Shown here piece by piece: positions 16,871 to 25,122 of a stretch of DNA of 64,000 bases; position 1 is the first letter of the stretch, and every line of letters starts with the position of its first letter. Origin of the DNA: Flavobacteriaceae bacterium UBA7302. Its GTDB lineage: Bacteria > Bacteroidota > Bacteroidia > Flavobacteriales > Flavobacteriaceae. The DNA lies in NCBI GenBank assembly GCA_002471825.1, contig DKQS01000004.1:1-64000 (forward strand), given 5' to 3'. The position numbers were made by a program, and so were the translations under genes. Under the pieces are notes generated by a model. That model did not search any database. It saw only the letters and a list, made by a program, of their open reading frames with translations, and had not been told where the DNA came from.

Positions 16871-17851
16871 ATGGACGCAAACGTTGCTATTTCTTCAAAC
16901 AAAAAAGAGACCTGGGGTGGAGGTACAAGACCATTCAATGTGAGCTATGGTAAAATGATGATGTGGTTCTTTATCCTTTCGGATGCCTTGACCTTTTCTG
17001 GATTTTTAGCGGCTTACGGATTAACGAGATTTAAGTTTATTGATTCTTGGCCTATCGCAGATGAAGTTTTTACACACATTCCTTTTATACATGGGGAGTT
17101 TCCAATGTATTATGTTGCATTCATGACCTTCGTACTGATCTTCTCTTCTGTAACAATGGTACTTGCCGTTGACGCAGGTCACAAAATGCAGAAGACCAAA
17201 GTGACTTGGTACATGTTTGCGACAATTATTGGTGGTTTAATCTTCGTTGGATCTCAGGCTTGGGAGTGGAATACTTTTATCAACGGAACTTACGGTGCTG
17301 TAAAAACTACGGATGGAAAAATTTTACAATTTGTAAATAACGAAGGAAAACAAATAGCATTGGCCGACTTTGTGGTTGGCGACCGAATGGATGTTCGAGA
17401 AGAACACACTAGAAAAAACGGACTGTGGTTTGAAAGCGGAGAAACTTTACCACAGTATTCAGTTGCTCAAATTCAAGCTTCTTATGCATCAAATCCTGAT
17501 GTGTTCATCAGAACCGAGCTGATTGATCTTGAAACAAGACAAAAAACAATTTTATCCAAGGAAAAAGGAGCTAGCGAACTTGCCAAAGCACGTCTAGTAG
17601 TTGAAGGTGCTAACTTAGAGGTAAACGAATATGGAAATACCATCTTTGCCGACTTCTTCTTCTTTATCACTGGATTCCATGGTTTCCACGTTTTCTCTGG
17701 AATCGTTATCAACATCATTATCTTCTTTAATGTAATCTTAGGTACCTATGAAAGAAGAGGACACTACGAAATGGTAGAGAAAGTTGGTTTGTACTGGCAC
17801 TTCGTAGATTTAGTTTGGGTATTCGTATTTACATTTTTCTATCTCGTTTAA
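16871..17851 (+). CDS. Cytochrome c oxidase subunit III, long form with a soluble insert
   Basis: 326 residues. The N-terminal half (helices from about residue 29 to 134) and the C-terminal half (FFITGFHGFHVFSGIVINII, then YWHFVDLVWVFVFTFFYLV) are typical subunit III. Between them is a polar insert of about 110 residues (roughly 138-255, from TYGAVKTTDGK to NTIFADFFF) with several charged strands; it would face one side of the membrane. The insert is common to this flavobacterial form as far as I know. The gene follows the short subunit III by 52 bases and precedes subunit IV by 15 bases, consistent with one transcript. Confidence 0.92.
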   Translation: MDANVAISSNKKETWGGGTRPFNVSYGKMMMWFFILSDALTFSGFLAAYGLTRFKFIDSWPIADEVFTHIPFIHGEFPMYYVAFMTFVLIFSSVTMVLAVDAGHKMQKTKVTWYMFATIIGGLIFVGSQAWEWNTFINGTYGAVKTTDGKILQFVNNEGKQIALADFVVGDRMDVREEHTRKNGLWFESGETLPQYSVAQIQASYASNPDVFIRTELIDLETRQKTILSKEKGASELAKARLVVEGANLEVNEYGNTIFADFFFFITGFHGFHVFSGIVINIIIFFNVILGTYERRGHYEMVEKVGLYWHFVDLVWVFVFTFFYLV

Positions 17852-17866
17852 AACATTCAATTAACT

Positions 17867-18208
17867 ATGGCACACGCACACGAATCAAATGTTAAAAGAA
17901 TATGGATGGTATTCGGATTACTATCCATCGTTACAATAGTAGAAGTTGGATTGGGTATTGTAAAGCCCGATGCACTTTACCTTACAAACTTTTTAGGAAC
18001 AAGCCCATTAAACTGGATCTTTATCATTTTGACCTTGGTAAAGGCTTACTATATTACTTGGACTTTCATGCATATGGAAGGCGAGAAAAAGTGGTTTAGA
18101 AGAGCTGTGGTTTGGACAGCGGTATTCCTAATTTGTTATTTGGTAACACTATTACTCATCGAGGGAGAGTATTTGAATGAAACACTTGCTCCACTTATTC
18201 GATGGTAA
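17867..18208 (+). CDS. Cytochrome c oxidase subunit IV (prokaryotic type)
   Basis: 113 residues with three hydrophobic helices. Features are an N-terminal His-rich start (MAHAHES), the helix around IWMVFGLLSIVTIVEVGLG, and the ITWTFMHMEGEKKW block that is characteristic of prokaryotic subunit IV. The protein is an accessory membrane subunit that supports assembly of the oxidase. It is 15 bases downstream of the long subunit III gene and is the last gene before a strong hairpin terminator at 18223-18249, so the core structural part of the operon ends here. Confidence 0.9.
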   Translation: MAHAHESNVKRIWMVFGLLSIVTIVEVGLGIVKPDALYLTNFLGTSPLNWIFIILTLVKAYYITWTFMHMEGEKKWFRRAVVWTAVFLICYLVTLLLIEGEYLNETLAPLIRW

Positions 18209-18222
18209 ATTAAGAAAATATT

Positions 18223-18249
18223 AAGGTGATTTAAATCACCTTTTTTTTT
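18223..18249 (+). terminator. Terminator after cytochrome oxidase subunit IV
   Basis: A perfect 20-base palindrome (18223-18242, arms AAGGTGATTT and AAATCACCTT) is followed by a run of T. The stem contains GTGA-N6-TCAC, but the T-run makes a terminator the better reading. Confidence 0.85.
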
Positions 18250-18279
18250 GCTCTATTCGTATCTTTGTTGTTTTAAATT

Positions 18280-18933
18280 ATGGCCTTCATTACTAAAAAA
18301 AGAGTTGTTCTTTTTTGTTTGTTTATTTTACCCCTTATCTTGTACATCGTACTATCCACGGGGATCAATAACTTTGCAAAACTACCAGTAGTTACTGAAA
18401 ACGTGCAGAACATTTCTGTGCTGAAGAATGCGCAAAATCAAACGCTTTCAAAAAAGATATCTATTCTTTGTTTTACTGGATCAGATGCTGAGGCAGCCAA
18501 AGGAAGGTTGTTTAACATCAATCAAAAAATCTACAAACCTTTTTACGGATTCAAAGACTTTCAAATGATTGCTATTTATCCTAAGGAAATCGAGAAAGAA
18601 ATTCTTGAAATCAAAAAGGATTTAGAAGTTTTTACAGACATGAAAAGTTGGATATTTATTCCGGCAGAAGGTCCGGCGATCGAAAGCTACTTTAGTTCCT
18701 TAAATACCAATGATTCTTTAGATAACTATGGAAGTCAACTGGCGTATATCGTAGATAAGGAATTAGGCCTAAGAGGGCGCACGGACGATGAAGATATTGC
18801 CAATGGAAAACTGTTTGGTTACAACATGAACTCCGTGGCCGAATTGAACAATAAGATGAAGGATGATGTGAAAATCGTTCTTGCCGAATATCGATTGGCA
18901 CTTAAAAAGAATAACGCCGAACGTCAAATCTAG
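18280..18933 (+). CDS. Membrane-anchored SCO/thioredoxin-like protein lacking the metal-binding cysteines
   Basis: 217 residues. One N-terminal membrane anchor (about 7-25) is followed by a soluble domain whose order of strands matches SCO proteins, including the late YIVDKELGLRGRTDDED segment that parallels the VDKxGxIRG strand of SCO. The SCO copper motif CxxxC and the distal His are absent; ILCFTGSD occupies the place of the motif. It sits between subunit IV and a canonical SCO gene (3-base gap to the latter), so it is part of the oxidase assembly region. A chaperone or structural partner role is inferred; no family name was recognised with certainty. Confidence 0.65.
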   Translation: MAFITKKRVVLFCLFILPLILYIVLSTGINNFAKLPVVTENVQNISVLKNAQNQTLSKKISILCFTGSDAEAAKGRLFNINQKIYKPFYGFKDFQMIAIYPKEIEKEILEIKKDLEVFTDMKSWIFIPAEGPAIESYFSSLNTNDSLDNYGSQLAYIVDKELGLRGRTDDEDIANGKLFGYNMNSVAELNNKMKDDVKIVLAEYRLALKKNNAERQI

Positions 18934-18936
18934 ACC

Positions 18937-19635
18937 ATGAAGAAAAAGTATTCATACGCAGGCATCGTTTTTATTGTGCTCCTTTTCGGGATCTATGTGG
19001 TTCGTAATTTGGATGATCGATTATCGAATGACAAATTGATTGACGATTCGCGATTGAATCAAGTAGAGAAAGATGGGAAAAAGTCTGGTTTGTATACTTT
19101 TTCCAAAGTACCAGCTTTTGAGTTTCTCAATCAATCTGGTGAGATTATCACCAATGATACCTACAAGGGAAAAGTGTATGTGGTCGAGTTCTTTTTCACG
19201 ACTTGCCCGACCATTTGTCCGAAAATGACCGAAAAGATGCTTGATATCCAATCTGATTTCATGAATGAAAAAGATTTCGGAATTGCATCCATTTCCATTA
19301 CTCCAAAGATTGATACACCGGAAACGCTAAAATCATATGCCGAAAATAATGGTATCAAACATCCGAATTGGCATTTGTTGACGGGTCAATCAGAAGAGGT
19401 GGTGTATGCCTTGTCCAATCAAGGGTTCAAGCTGTATGCCGGCAGAGGAGAGGAAGCACATGGCGGATTCGAACATTCGGGCCTATTTGCCTTGATTGAT
19501 AAAAACGGATTCATACGATCTCGTAAAGATCAGTTTGGAAATCCGATTATGTACTATAGAGCGTTGAATGAACAAACGTTCAAACATCAAATAGAAGAAT
19601 TAAAAGAAGACATAAAATTACTATTAGATGAGTGA
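18937..19635 (+). CDS. SCO family copper chaperone for cytochrome oxidase
   Basis: 232 residues with an N-terminal membrane anchor (about 8-23) and a thioredoxin-fold domain facing the periplasm. The copper-binding CxxxC is C90 and C94 in TTCPTICPKM, and the third ligand is H180 in GGFEHSGLFALID. SCO proteins deliver copper to the CuA site of subunit II or reduce its cysteines. The gene lies 3 bases after the cysteine-less homologue and overlaps the DUF420 gene by 8 bases. A second SCO gene is at 62838-63515, next to feoAB. Confidence 0.95.
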   Translation: MKKKYSYAGIVFIVLLFGIYVVRNLDDRLSNDKLIDDSRLNQVEKDGKKSGLYTFSKVPAFEFLNQSGEIITNDTYKGKVYVVEFFFTTCPTICPKMTEKMLDIQSDFMNEKDFGIASISITPKIDTPETLKSYAENNGIKHPNWHLLTGQSEEVVYALSNQGFKLYAGRGEEAHGGFEHSGLFALIDKNGFIRSRKDQFGNPIMYYRALNEQTFKHQIEELKEDIKLLLDE

Positions 19636-20170
19636 AATAACTGCACAGGAGAAAAAGTTTAAAAAGTTAATTACCATCACCTCAGTGGTGGTACCTATTG
19701 CCGTGGCTGCCTTATTTGGAATCAACTTGAGAAAGTTTGGCTTTGATGTAGAACCATTAACTTTTTTGCCACCAATTTATGCGAGTATTAACGGTTTAAC
19801 AGCGGTATTGTTGGTAGCCGCAGTGGTTGCTATCAAGAACGGGAATAGAAAGCTACACGAGCGTTTGAATAGTTTGGCCATTGCCTGTTCACTTGCCTTC
19901 TTACTCATGTATATTGCCTACCATATGACTTCTGACTCTACGAAGTTTGGAGGTGAAGGCATTATCCGATATGTGTACTATTTTATTTTAATTACCCATA
20001 TTCTATTATCCATTGTTGTCATACCATTTGTTTTGACAACCTATATGCGAGCTAAATTGACCAATTTTGAGGCGCATAAGAAAATTGCTAAGATTACCTT
20101 CCCATTGTGGTTGTATGTGGCTGTAACAGGTGTCATTGTCTACCTAATGATTTCTCCCTATTATGCGTAA
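19628..20170 (+). CDS. DUF420 membrane protein (YozB/CtaM-like)
   Basis: 180 residues with four to five membrane helices. Conserved His residues fall in membrane-proximal positions (AYHMTSDST, LITHILLS, HKKIAKITFPLW), as is usual for DUF420. Proteins of this family include CtaM-like factors needed for heme-copper oxidase maturation; the exact step is not clear. The ATG overlaps the SCO stop by 8 bases and its end overlaps the next small gene by 8 bases, so these three genes are translationally coupled. The context makes an oxidase assembly role likely. Confidence 0.88.
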   Translation: MSEITAQEKKFKKLITITSVVVPIAVAALFGINLRKFGFDVEPLTFLPPIYASINGLTAVLLVAAVVAIKNGNRKLHERLNSLAIACSLAFLLMYIAYHMTSDSTKFGGEGIIRYVYYFILITHILLSIVVIPFVLTTYMRAKLTNFEAHKKIAKITFPLWLYVAVTGVIVYLMISPYYA

Positions 20171-20375
20171 ACTAGTTGTATTTCTTGTTCTCCTTTTGGG
20201 AGTTTTAAATTCTTATGGGCAATGTGCCATGTGTAAAGCAGTTATTGAAAATGGAAACGAATCAATGGCAGAGGGTGTCAATAACGGAATTACCTATTTA
20301 ATGGTTTTTCCCTACATCTTGGTAGGCTTTCTGATTTACACAATTTACCGTTACAAGAAGGGCTTGAAAAATTAA
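20163..20375 (+). CDS. 70-residue secreted CxxC membrane microprotein of the oxidase cluster
   Basis: The protein has a signal peptide (MRKLVVFLVLLLGVLNSYG) and then begins QCAMCKAVIENG, so a CxxC motif lies at the mature N-terminus. A single helix (YLMVFPYILVGFLIYTIYRY) anchors the C-terminus, leaving the CxxC in the periplasm. The mature part is only about 50 residues. It overlaps the DUF420 gene by 8 bases and is the last gene of the cluster. A metal- or thiol-handling part in oxidase assembly is an inference from the CxxC motif and position; I know of no named family. Confidence 0.7.
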   Translation: MRKLVVFLVLLLGVLNSYGQCAMCKAVIENGNESMAEGVNNGITYLMVFPYILVGFLIYTIYRYKKGLKN

Positions 20376-20470
20376 CATTTCAATAAGAGCCAACTCTTGT
20401 AACATATTCTACTTTTAGTCGTCTTATTAACATCAAATCAAAAATGAGCGAGGCTCATAAAACTAACCAT

Positions 20471-21847
20471 ATGAAATTTTCTATGTTAAAAAGTAAGATT
20501 CTATTTGTAGTAACAATTCTTTCCGCTACAGTAACATTTTCTCAGAGACAATGGACATTAAAGGAATGTGTAGAGCACGCCCTTGAAAAAAACATCACGA
20601 TTGAACAAAATAAATTAAGCGTTGAACTTGCCAAGGAAGACGCCGAAATTGCCAAAGGTAACTTCTTGCCAAGTTTGGGTGGAAATGTTGGGAATTCTAT
20701 GAATTTTGGTCTTACCGTTGGTGCCGACAACGTTAGAAGTACGGCAGAGCGTTATGTTCTTTCTCTTGGATTGAATGGTAACGGTACTATTTTTAATGGG
20801 TTTCGAAACACCAATACCTATAAGAGAGCCAAATTGGGAGTAGAGACGAGTATCCTTGACCTAAAAGTGATCGAAAACAACGTTTCTCTTCAAGTGGTGA
20901 ATAGCTATTTGAACGTATTGTTTGCCAAAGAAAATTTAGCAGCTGCCAAAGTGCAGTTCGAAATAAGTTCCAAACAAATTGAAGCAGCTCAGAAGAGTTT
21001 CGATGCTGGGACGATTCCCAAAGGAGATTTGTTAAATGCCCAATCAACTGCGGCTACTGATGCTCAAAATGTAGTTGCTCAAGAAAACGCTTTAGACTTG
21101 GCTTTGTTGAATTTAGCACAGTTGATTCAGGTGCCGAATGAAGGTTTCGACGTTGCTCCTGTGGATGTTGGTACACCAAGCGCTACGTTATTATATAGCA
21201 ATTCAGATATCGTTTATCAAAAGTCCTTATTGACACAGCCACAAATTGCCAGAGCATCAAAATTTATTGAGGATGCCGAATTCAATATTGAAATTCAAAA
21301 AGGTGCTTTTCTACCTTCTTTAACCTACAGCTTTGGAGCAAGTACGTTCTACAATACTGTACTTGGTCAGCCAGATTATATTTCGGGAATGACCCAGAAC
21401 GGAATACCTTTTGAAATTGATAATAGAATTTCAAAGCAATTGTTCGAGAATAACTTGAATTATCAAATTGGATTGAACTTGAGTATTCCAATTTTCAACA
21501 GATTTCAAACTAGGAACAGGGTAGAAAGAGCAGTGATCAGTAAAAAAGTAGCTGAAACTCGTTTGGAGAATGAGAAGTTAACGCTAGAGCAGACCATTGA
21601 ACAAGCTTACTTAGATGTAAAGACAGCATTGAAAGCCTATGAGGCTGCAAAGACATCCTTAGATGCCCAGGAAGAGGCTTTTAAAAATGCCCAAGAGCGA
21701 TTCAATTTTGGAGCCATATCGGTTTTCGATTTCGAATTGGTAAGAACCCGATTGGTGAATGCTCAAGCAACCATGATTCGATCCAAATTCGATTATGTGT
21801 TCAAGACCAAAGTACTGCAATTCTACTCTGGAGAATTAGAATTTTAG
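20471..21847 (+). CDS. TolC family outer-membrane efflux protein
   Basis: About 458 residues from the ATG at 20471 (MKFSMLKSKIL); ATGs at 20444 and 20483 are alternatives, and the signal peptide (ILFVVTILSATVTFSQ) fits all of them. The mature protein starts RQWTLKECVEHALEKN, the standard TolC opening, and shows two repeats of long alpha-hairpins with PSLGGNVG-type beta segments. TolC proteins form trimeric channels through the outer membrane for efflux or type I secretion. Partner genes for the adaptor and pump are not adjacent, unlike many flavobacterial loci, so its system is unknown. A terminator follows directly. Confidence 0.93.
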   Translation: MKFSMLKSKILFVVTILSATVTFSQRQWTLKECVEHALEKNITIEQNKLSVELAKEDAEIAKGNFLPSLGGNVGNSMNFGLTVGADNVRSTAERYVLSLGLNGNGTIFNGFRNTNTYKRAKLGVETSILDLKVIENNVSLQVVNSYLNVLFAKENLAAAKVQFEISSKQIEAAQKSFDAGTIPKGDLLNAQSTAATDAQNVVAQENALDLALLNLAQLIQVPNEGFDVAPVDVGTPSATLLYSNSDIVYQKSLLTQPQIARASKFIEDAEFNIEIQKGAFLPSLTYSFGASTFYNTVLGQPDYISGMTQNGIPFEIDNRISKQLFENNLNYQIGLNLSIPIFNRFQTRNRVERAVISKKVAETRLENEKLTLEQTIEQAYLDVKTALKAYEAAKTSLDAQEEAFKNAQERFNFGAISVFDFELVRTRLVNAQATMIRSKFDYVFKTKVLQFYSGELEF

Positions 21848-21869
21848 GCAATAAAAAAATAGTTTAAAG

Positions 21870-21897
21870 AGCATCAGTTTTAACTGATGCTTTTTTT
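21870..21897 (+). terminator. Terminator after tolC
   Basis: GCATCAGTT (21871-21879) pairs with AACTGATGC (21882-21890), followed by seven T. It sits between tolC and the tsaB promoter box. Confidence 0.9.
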
Positions 21898-21903
21898 ATT
21901 ACT

Positions 21904-21911
21904 TATCTTTG
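21904..21911 (+). promoter_or_regulatory. -7 box (TATCTTTG) of tsaB
   Basis: Perfect TAnnTTTG match immediately after the tolC terminator and 11 bases before the tsaB ATG, predicting a very short 5' leader. It also rules out the earlier ATG at 21887. Confidence 0.6.
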
Positions 21912-21922
21912 AACCCGCAATA

Positions 21923-22609
21923 ATGGGTTACATTTTAAACATTGAAACTGCAACTAAAAACTGTTCTGTAAGTCTTTCTCAGAATGGCGAGACTGTTATT
22001 TCCAAGGAATTAAATAATGGGAAGTATTCACATGCCGAGGTGCTTCATGTTTTTATACATGAGCTCTTTGAAAAGCAGGGTGTAGATAGATCAAATTTAG
22101 ATGCAGTTGCCGTAAGCAAAGGGCCAGGTTCTTATACAGGACTTCGGATTGGTGTTTCTGGGGCCAAAGGGATTTGTTATGCCTTTGATGTGCCTTTAAT
22201 TGCTGTCAATACCTTAACTTCTTTAGCACATGCAATTGACCGAGAAGATGGCTTTATCGTCCCCATGTTGGACGCTAGAAGGTTGGAAGTGTATGCGGCT
22301 GTTTTTGATGTTTCGTATAACCTTCTTGAAGAAACACAAGCTGTGATTATTGATGAGAATGCTTATCAAGGTTTTCTTGAAAAGGGAAAGGTCTATTTTC
22401 TAGGAGATGGTGCTGAGAAATGCAAAGCACTCATAACACATCCAAATGCTAATTTTTTAGATAGTTACTTCCCATCGACAATCCAGATGGCCAAGTTGTC
22501 TCATGAAGCATACAAAAAGAAACAGTTCGAAGATGTTGCTTACTTCGAACCGTTTTATTTAAAAGATTTTATTGCCGTTCCAGAAAAGAAACGAAAACCT
22601 ATTTTCTAA
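21923..22609 (+). CDS. tsaB: tRNA threonylcarbamoyladenosine biosynthesis protein TsaB
   Basis: 228 residues from the ATG at 21923 (MGYILNIETATKNCSVSL), chosen because the -7 box at 21904 lies downstream of the earlier ATG. The ASKHA fold is shown by the N-terminal ILNIETATKNCSVSL strand, the GPGSYTGLRIG motif and the MLDARRLEVYAA motif. TsaB acts with TsaD and TsaE to transfer threonylcarbamoyl to A37 of ANN-decoding tRNAs. It stands alone between a terminator and the convergent mscS gene, whose 3' end it overlaps by 11 bases. Confidence 0.95.
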   Translation: MGYILNIETATKNCSVSLSQNGETVISKELNNGKYSHAEVLHVFIHELFEKQGVDRSNLDAVAVSKGPGSYTGLRIGVSGAKGICYAFDVPLIAVNTLTSLAHAIDREDGFIVPMLDARRLEVYAAVFDVSYNLLEETQAVIIDENAYQGFLEKGKVYFLGDGAEKCKALITHPNANFLDSYFPSTIQMAKLSHEAYKKKQFEDVAYFEPFYLKDFIAVPEKKRKPIF

Positions 22610-23399
22610 TTTCAACCTGATGTGGATATGGTATTTCGATACCAGCTTTGTCAAGCGCAATTTTAGTTTTCTCCATAATATCGAAATATACATCCCAATA
22701 ATCGGCCGTATTTACCCAAGGTCTTACCGCAAAATTTACCGAGCTATCGGCCAATTCAACAACTGCGATTGTTGGTGCGGGTTCTTCAAGGATTTTTTCG
22801 TTGCTTTTTAACACACTATGCAACACTTCTTTGGTTTGCTTGATATCGGCATCATAGGAAACCCCAAATGTAAAGTCCACTCTTCTGGTTCCCGTAGAAC
22901 TATAATTCACGATGTTCCCATTGGATAAGCTGCCATTGGGTATGATGATCTCTTTGTTGGACAGGCCAATGAGGTTGGTGGTAAAAATACTGATCTCTTT
23001 CACTACACCAGTTTCCCCTTGTGCCTCTATGAAATCACCAATTTTAAAAGGTCTGAAAATCATGATAAGCACGCCTCCTGCAAAATTGGAAAGCGATCCT
23101 TGTAAGGCCAAACCAACGGCCAAACCAGCCGCCGCGATGATCGCTGCGAAAGAAGTTGTTTCAATTCCGAGTTTGGAAACAACAAGAATAAACAGTAAAA
23201 TCTTGAGTCCCCAATTCAATAAGTTTAGTAAGAATTTTTGGAGAGTAATATCAACTTCTCTTTTTGTCATTACTTTTCGAGTGGTACTCACGAAAAATTT
23301 GATTGCAAATAATCCGACAATTAATAAAATAAGCGCCGTGATAACTTTCGGACTGTATTCAACGATAAGGTCTTGCAATTTTTGTAGGTATTGATCCAT
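22599..23399 (-). CDS. Small-conductance mechanosensitive channel, MscS family
   Basis: 266 residues, close to the E. coli MscS length. Three membrane helices occupy about 15-100; the third is the pore helix rich in Ala and Gly (AAIIAAAGLAVGLALQGSLSN). The pore-proximal beta-domain with GDFIEAQGETGVVKEI and the alpha-beta cytosolic cage follow. The channel opens on hypo-osmotic shock. It ends inside the last codons of tsaB on the other strand and lies 19 bases downstream of the DUF1304 gene, with which it may be transcribed. Confidence 0.95.
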   Translation of the reverse strand: MDQYLQKLQDLIVEYSPKVITALILLIVGLFAIKFFVSTTRKVMTKREVDITLQKFLLNLLNWGLKILLFILVVSKLGIETTSFAAIIAAAGLAVGLALQGSLSNFAGGVLIMIFRPFKIGDFIEAQGETGVVKEISIFTTNLIGLSNKEIIIPNGSLSNGNIVNYSSTGTRRVDFTFGVSYDADIKQTKEVLHSVLKSNEKILEEPAPTIAVVELADSSVNFAVRPWVNTADYWDVYFDIMEKTKIALDKAGIEIPYPHQVEIRK

Positions 23400-23418
23400 T
23401 TGTTGTACTGATTTTAAA

Positions 23419-23784
23419 TTATATAAAATTTGTTGCTAAGATAGAAAGCAATCCTAATCCTGAAGGGATGGATTGAATGTAAAATATTCGAATTTTTTGG
23501 GTAGAGTATGCCCCATAAATACCAGCGATAAAAACACAACCAAGGAAAAACAGGGCAGGAGCCTGATGCTCACTTAAAAGTGCCCAGATTAGTCCAAATA
23601 CGAGAAACAAGTTGTACAAGCCTTGATTGGCAGCCAGTACTTTGGTTTCTTCTGCAAATTCTTTATCCCTGAGACCAAAAGCCTTCATTCCTTTTTTTGA
23701 AGTCCATAAGAACATTTCCAAATAGACAATATATATATGAATGACGGCGACGAGAGCGATAAGACTTTGTGTAAGGATTTGCAT
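23419..23784 (-). CDS. DUF1304 membrane protein
   Basis: 121 residues from the ATG at 23784 (MQILTQSLIALVAVIHIYIVYLEM); the frame is open 48 bases further, but the added segment lacks membrane character and the family starts here. Four membrane helices fill the protein. Family features are HIYIVYLEMFLW, the EFAEETKVLAANQGLYNLFL stretch and IPSGLGLL near the end. The function of DUF1304 is unknown to me. It is upstream of mscS on the same strand. Confidence 0.85.
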   Translation of the reverse strand: MQILTQSLIALVAVIHIYIVYLEMFLWTSKKGMKAFGLRDKEFAEETKVLAANQGLYNLFLVFGLIWALLSEHQAPALFFLGCVFIAGIYGAYSTQKIRIFYIQSIPSGLGLLSILATNFI

Positions 23785-23930
23785 GTTGTTGGTTGCTTGA
23801 AATCCAAAGTAATTCAATCCATAATTTCCCAATGTTAAGTTAATGTTAACAAAAAGTTTTGCAAAAGTTATCTAATGTCGTATATTCGTAAAGAATTTGT
23901 AAAATTATTGTTAACTATAAACCTAATCTT

Positions 23931-24284
23931 ATGAGAAATTTGACAACAATTGTGATGTTACTTGTATTCACTTTTGCTGGATACGCGCAGCAAATTGAGC
24001 CAACCTTTACAAAGGTTGATGACAAAGTAAAGGTGACGTATTATCACGACAATGGAAAGGTGAAAACAGAAGGTTATTTTAAAAACAAAAAGTTAACAGG
24101 GCAATGGGTTACTTACGATACCAATGGGAAGCGATTACAGCTTGCTAATTATGATGAAGGTAAGAAAGTAGGTACTTGGTTTATTTATACGGATAAAGGA
24201 ATTAGAGAAATCAATTACGTAGATAATAAACTAGTTAGTGTTCATTTTATCAAACAAGAATACAAATTGGCTGTTAACGATTAA
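23931..24284 (+). CDS. Secreted MORN-repeat protein (YwqK-like)
   Basis: 117 residues with a Sec signal peptide (MRNLTTIVMLLVFTFAGYAQ). Three MORN-like strand pairs follow: YYHDNGKVKTEGYFKNKKLTGQW, YDTNGKRLQLANYDEGKKVGTW and YTDKGIREINYVDNKL. Such proteins are widespread in this phylum and are often mislabelled as antitoxins or adenyltransferases; the repeat gives no enzymatic function. It is a single gene with a 98-base upstream gap, and shares a bidirectional terminator with the tonB gene. Confidence 0.8.
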   Translation: MRNLTTIVMLLVFTFAGYAQQIEPTFTKVDDKVKVTYYHDNGKVKTEGYFKNKKLTGQWVTYDTNGKRLQLANYDEGKKVGTWFIYTDKGIREINYVDNKLVSVHFIKQEYKLAVND

Positions 24285-24304
24285 CCACAATTTACTCCAT
24301 AAAA

Positions 24305-24338
24305 AAAAGCGATTAGAATTTCTAATCGCTTTTTTTAT
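24305..24338. terminator. Bidirectional terminator between the MORN protein and tonB genes
   Basis: AAGCGATTAGAA and TTCTAATCGCTT form a long stem around a 2-base loop (about 24308-24331), with A-run upstream and T-run downstream, so it can end transcripts of both convergent genes. Confidence 0.9.
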
Positions 24339-24354
24339 TTCTTCATCTTCCTGC

Positions 24355-25074
24355 TTATTCAACAATAAGTGTGAAAGGAATGCTATATTTTACACCAACT
24401 GGTTTTCCTCTTTGTCTTCCTGGCTTCATCTTTGGTAATTGCTTCATTACCTTGATCACCTCGCTCTTAATCTTTGGATGTGGAGCTCTGGCATTTACAT
24501 TTACAATGTTTCCAGTTTTATCAATTTTAAAACCGATGAATACTCTTTTACGTCCTGGAGAAAGACCTAATTCATTTGGCAAGTCAGAATCAAACTTTCT
24601 TGAGAAGTGCTTTTGTACTTTCTTACTGAAGCACTTTTTCAATTCAGCTTTACTTCCTTTACATCCAGGGAACACCGGTACGTCTTCAATAATCATGAAA
24701 CTTACGTCCTCAACAACTTCTTCTACTTCTTCAACTTCAACGATCTCTTCCACTTCTACAGCTTCTGTTTCGTCAGTTTCAGTTGATTCGATTACGGTTT
24801 CTTCAACTTCTTTTTCATCTTCAACAACCTCAATTTTTTCTGGAGCTGGTGGTGGTGGAGTTTTCGGTTGTACTGGCTCTACACGCTCAGTAATTGGAAT
24901 TTCCTCGTCCTCCAGAGCATTCATGTCTGCAGTTCCTAAATCACCATATACTTTATCATAAGTTTTTTGTTCAATGGCTGCATACGTAATAAATAAGGCT
25001 AAAACTAACCCTATAAGCATGAAAATCTTGCTATAATTTTCAAGGTTTGATTTTGGGTTTTTCTTGATTTGCAT
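24355..25074 (-). CDS. Energy transducer TonB
   Basis: 239 residues. One N-terminal membrane helix (about 17-35), a periplasmic linker rich in Pro and then in Glu/Val (TPPPPAPEKIE, then alternating VEEVEEVV, about 55-130), and a C-terminal TonB domain with DVPVFPGCKGSKAELKKC, GFKIDKTGNIVNVNARAPHP and VKYSIPFTLIVE. It transmits proton-motive force from ExbBD to outer-membrane receptors. The Glu-rich linker produces a long open frame on the other strand that is not a gene. It is the last gene of the probable maeB-to-tonB unit and ends at the shared terminator. Confidence 0.93.
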   Translation of the reverse strand: MQIKKNPKSNLENYSKIFMLIGLVLALFITYAAIEQKTYDKVYGDLGTADMNALEDEEIPITERVEPVQPKTPPPPAPEKIEVVEDEKEVEETVIESTETDETEAVEVEEIVEVEEVEEVVEDVSFMIIEDVPVFPGCKGSKAELKKCFSKKVQKHFSRKFDSDLPNELGLSPGRKRVFIGFKIDKTGNIVNVNARAPHPKIKSEVIKVMKQLPKMKPGRQRGKPVGVKYSIPFTLIVE

Positions 25075-25122
25075 AGTGAGATGAATTAATAGTTTGCTAA
25101 TTTAAATAATTTATTGATTTAT

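Noticed and set aside
18226..18240. CRP-like site GTGA-N6-TCAC
   Set aside because: The palindrome is part of a stem followed by a T-run right after a stop codon, a terminator.
22912..23394. 160-residue frame opposite mscS
   Set aside because: Lies fully within the conserved mscS gene; no recognisable protein features or promoter.
24371..24961. 196-residue Ser/Thr-rich frame opposite tonB
   Set aside because: It is the complement of the Glu/Val-rich TonB linker; repeated SSTSS composition and no start context.
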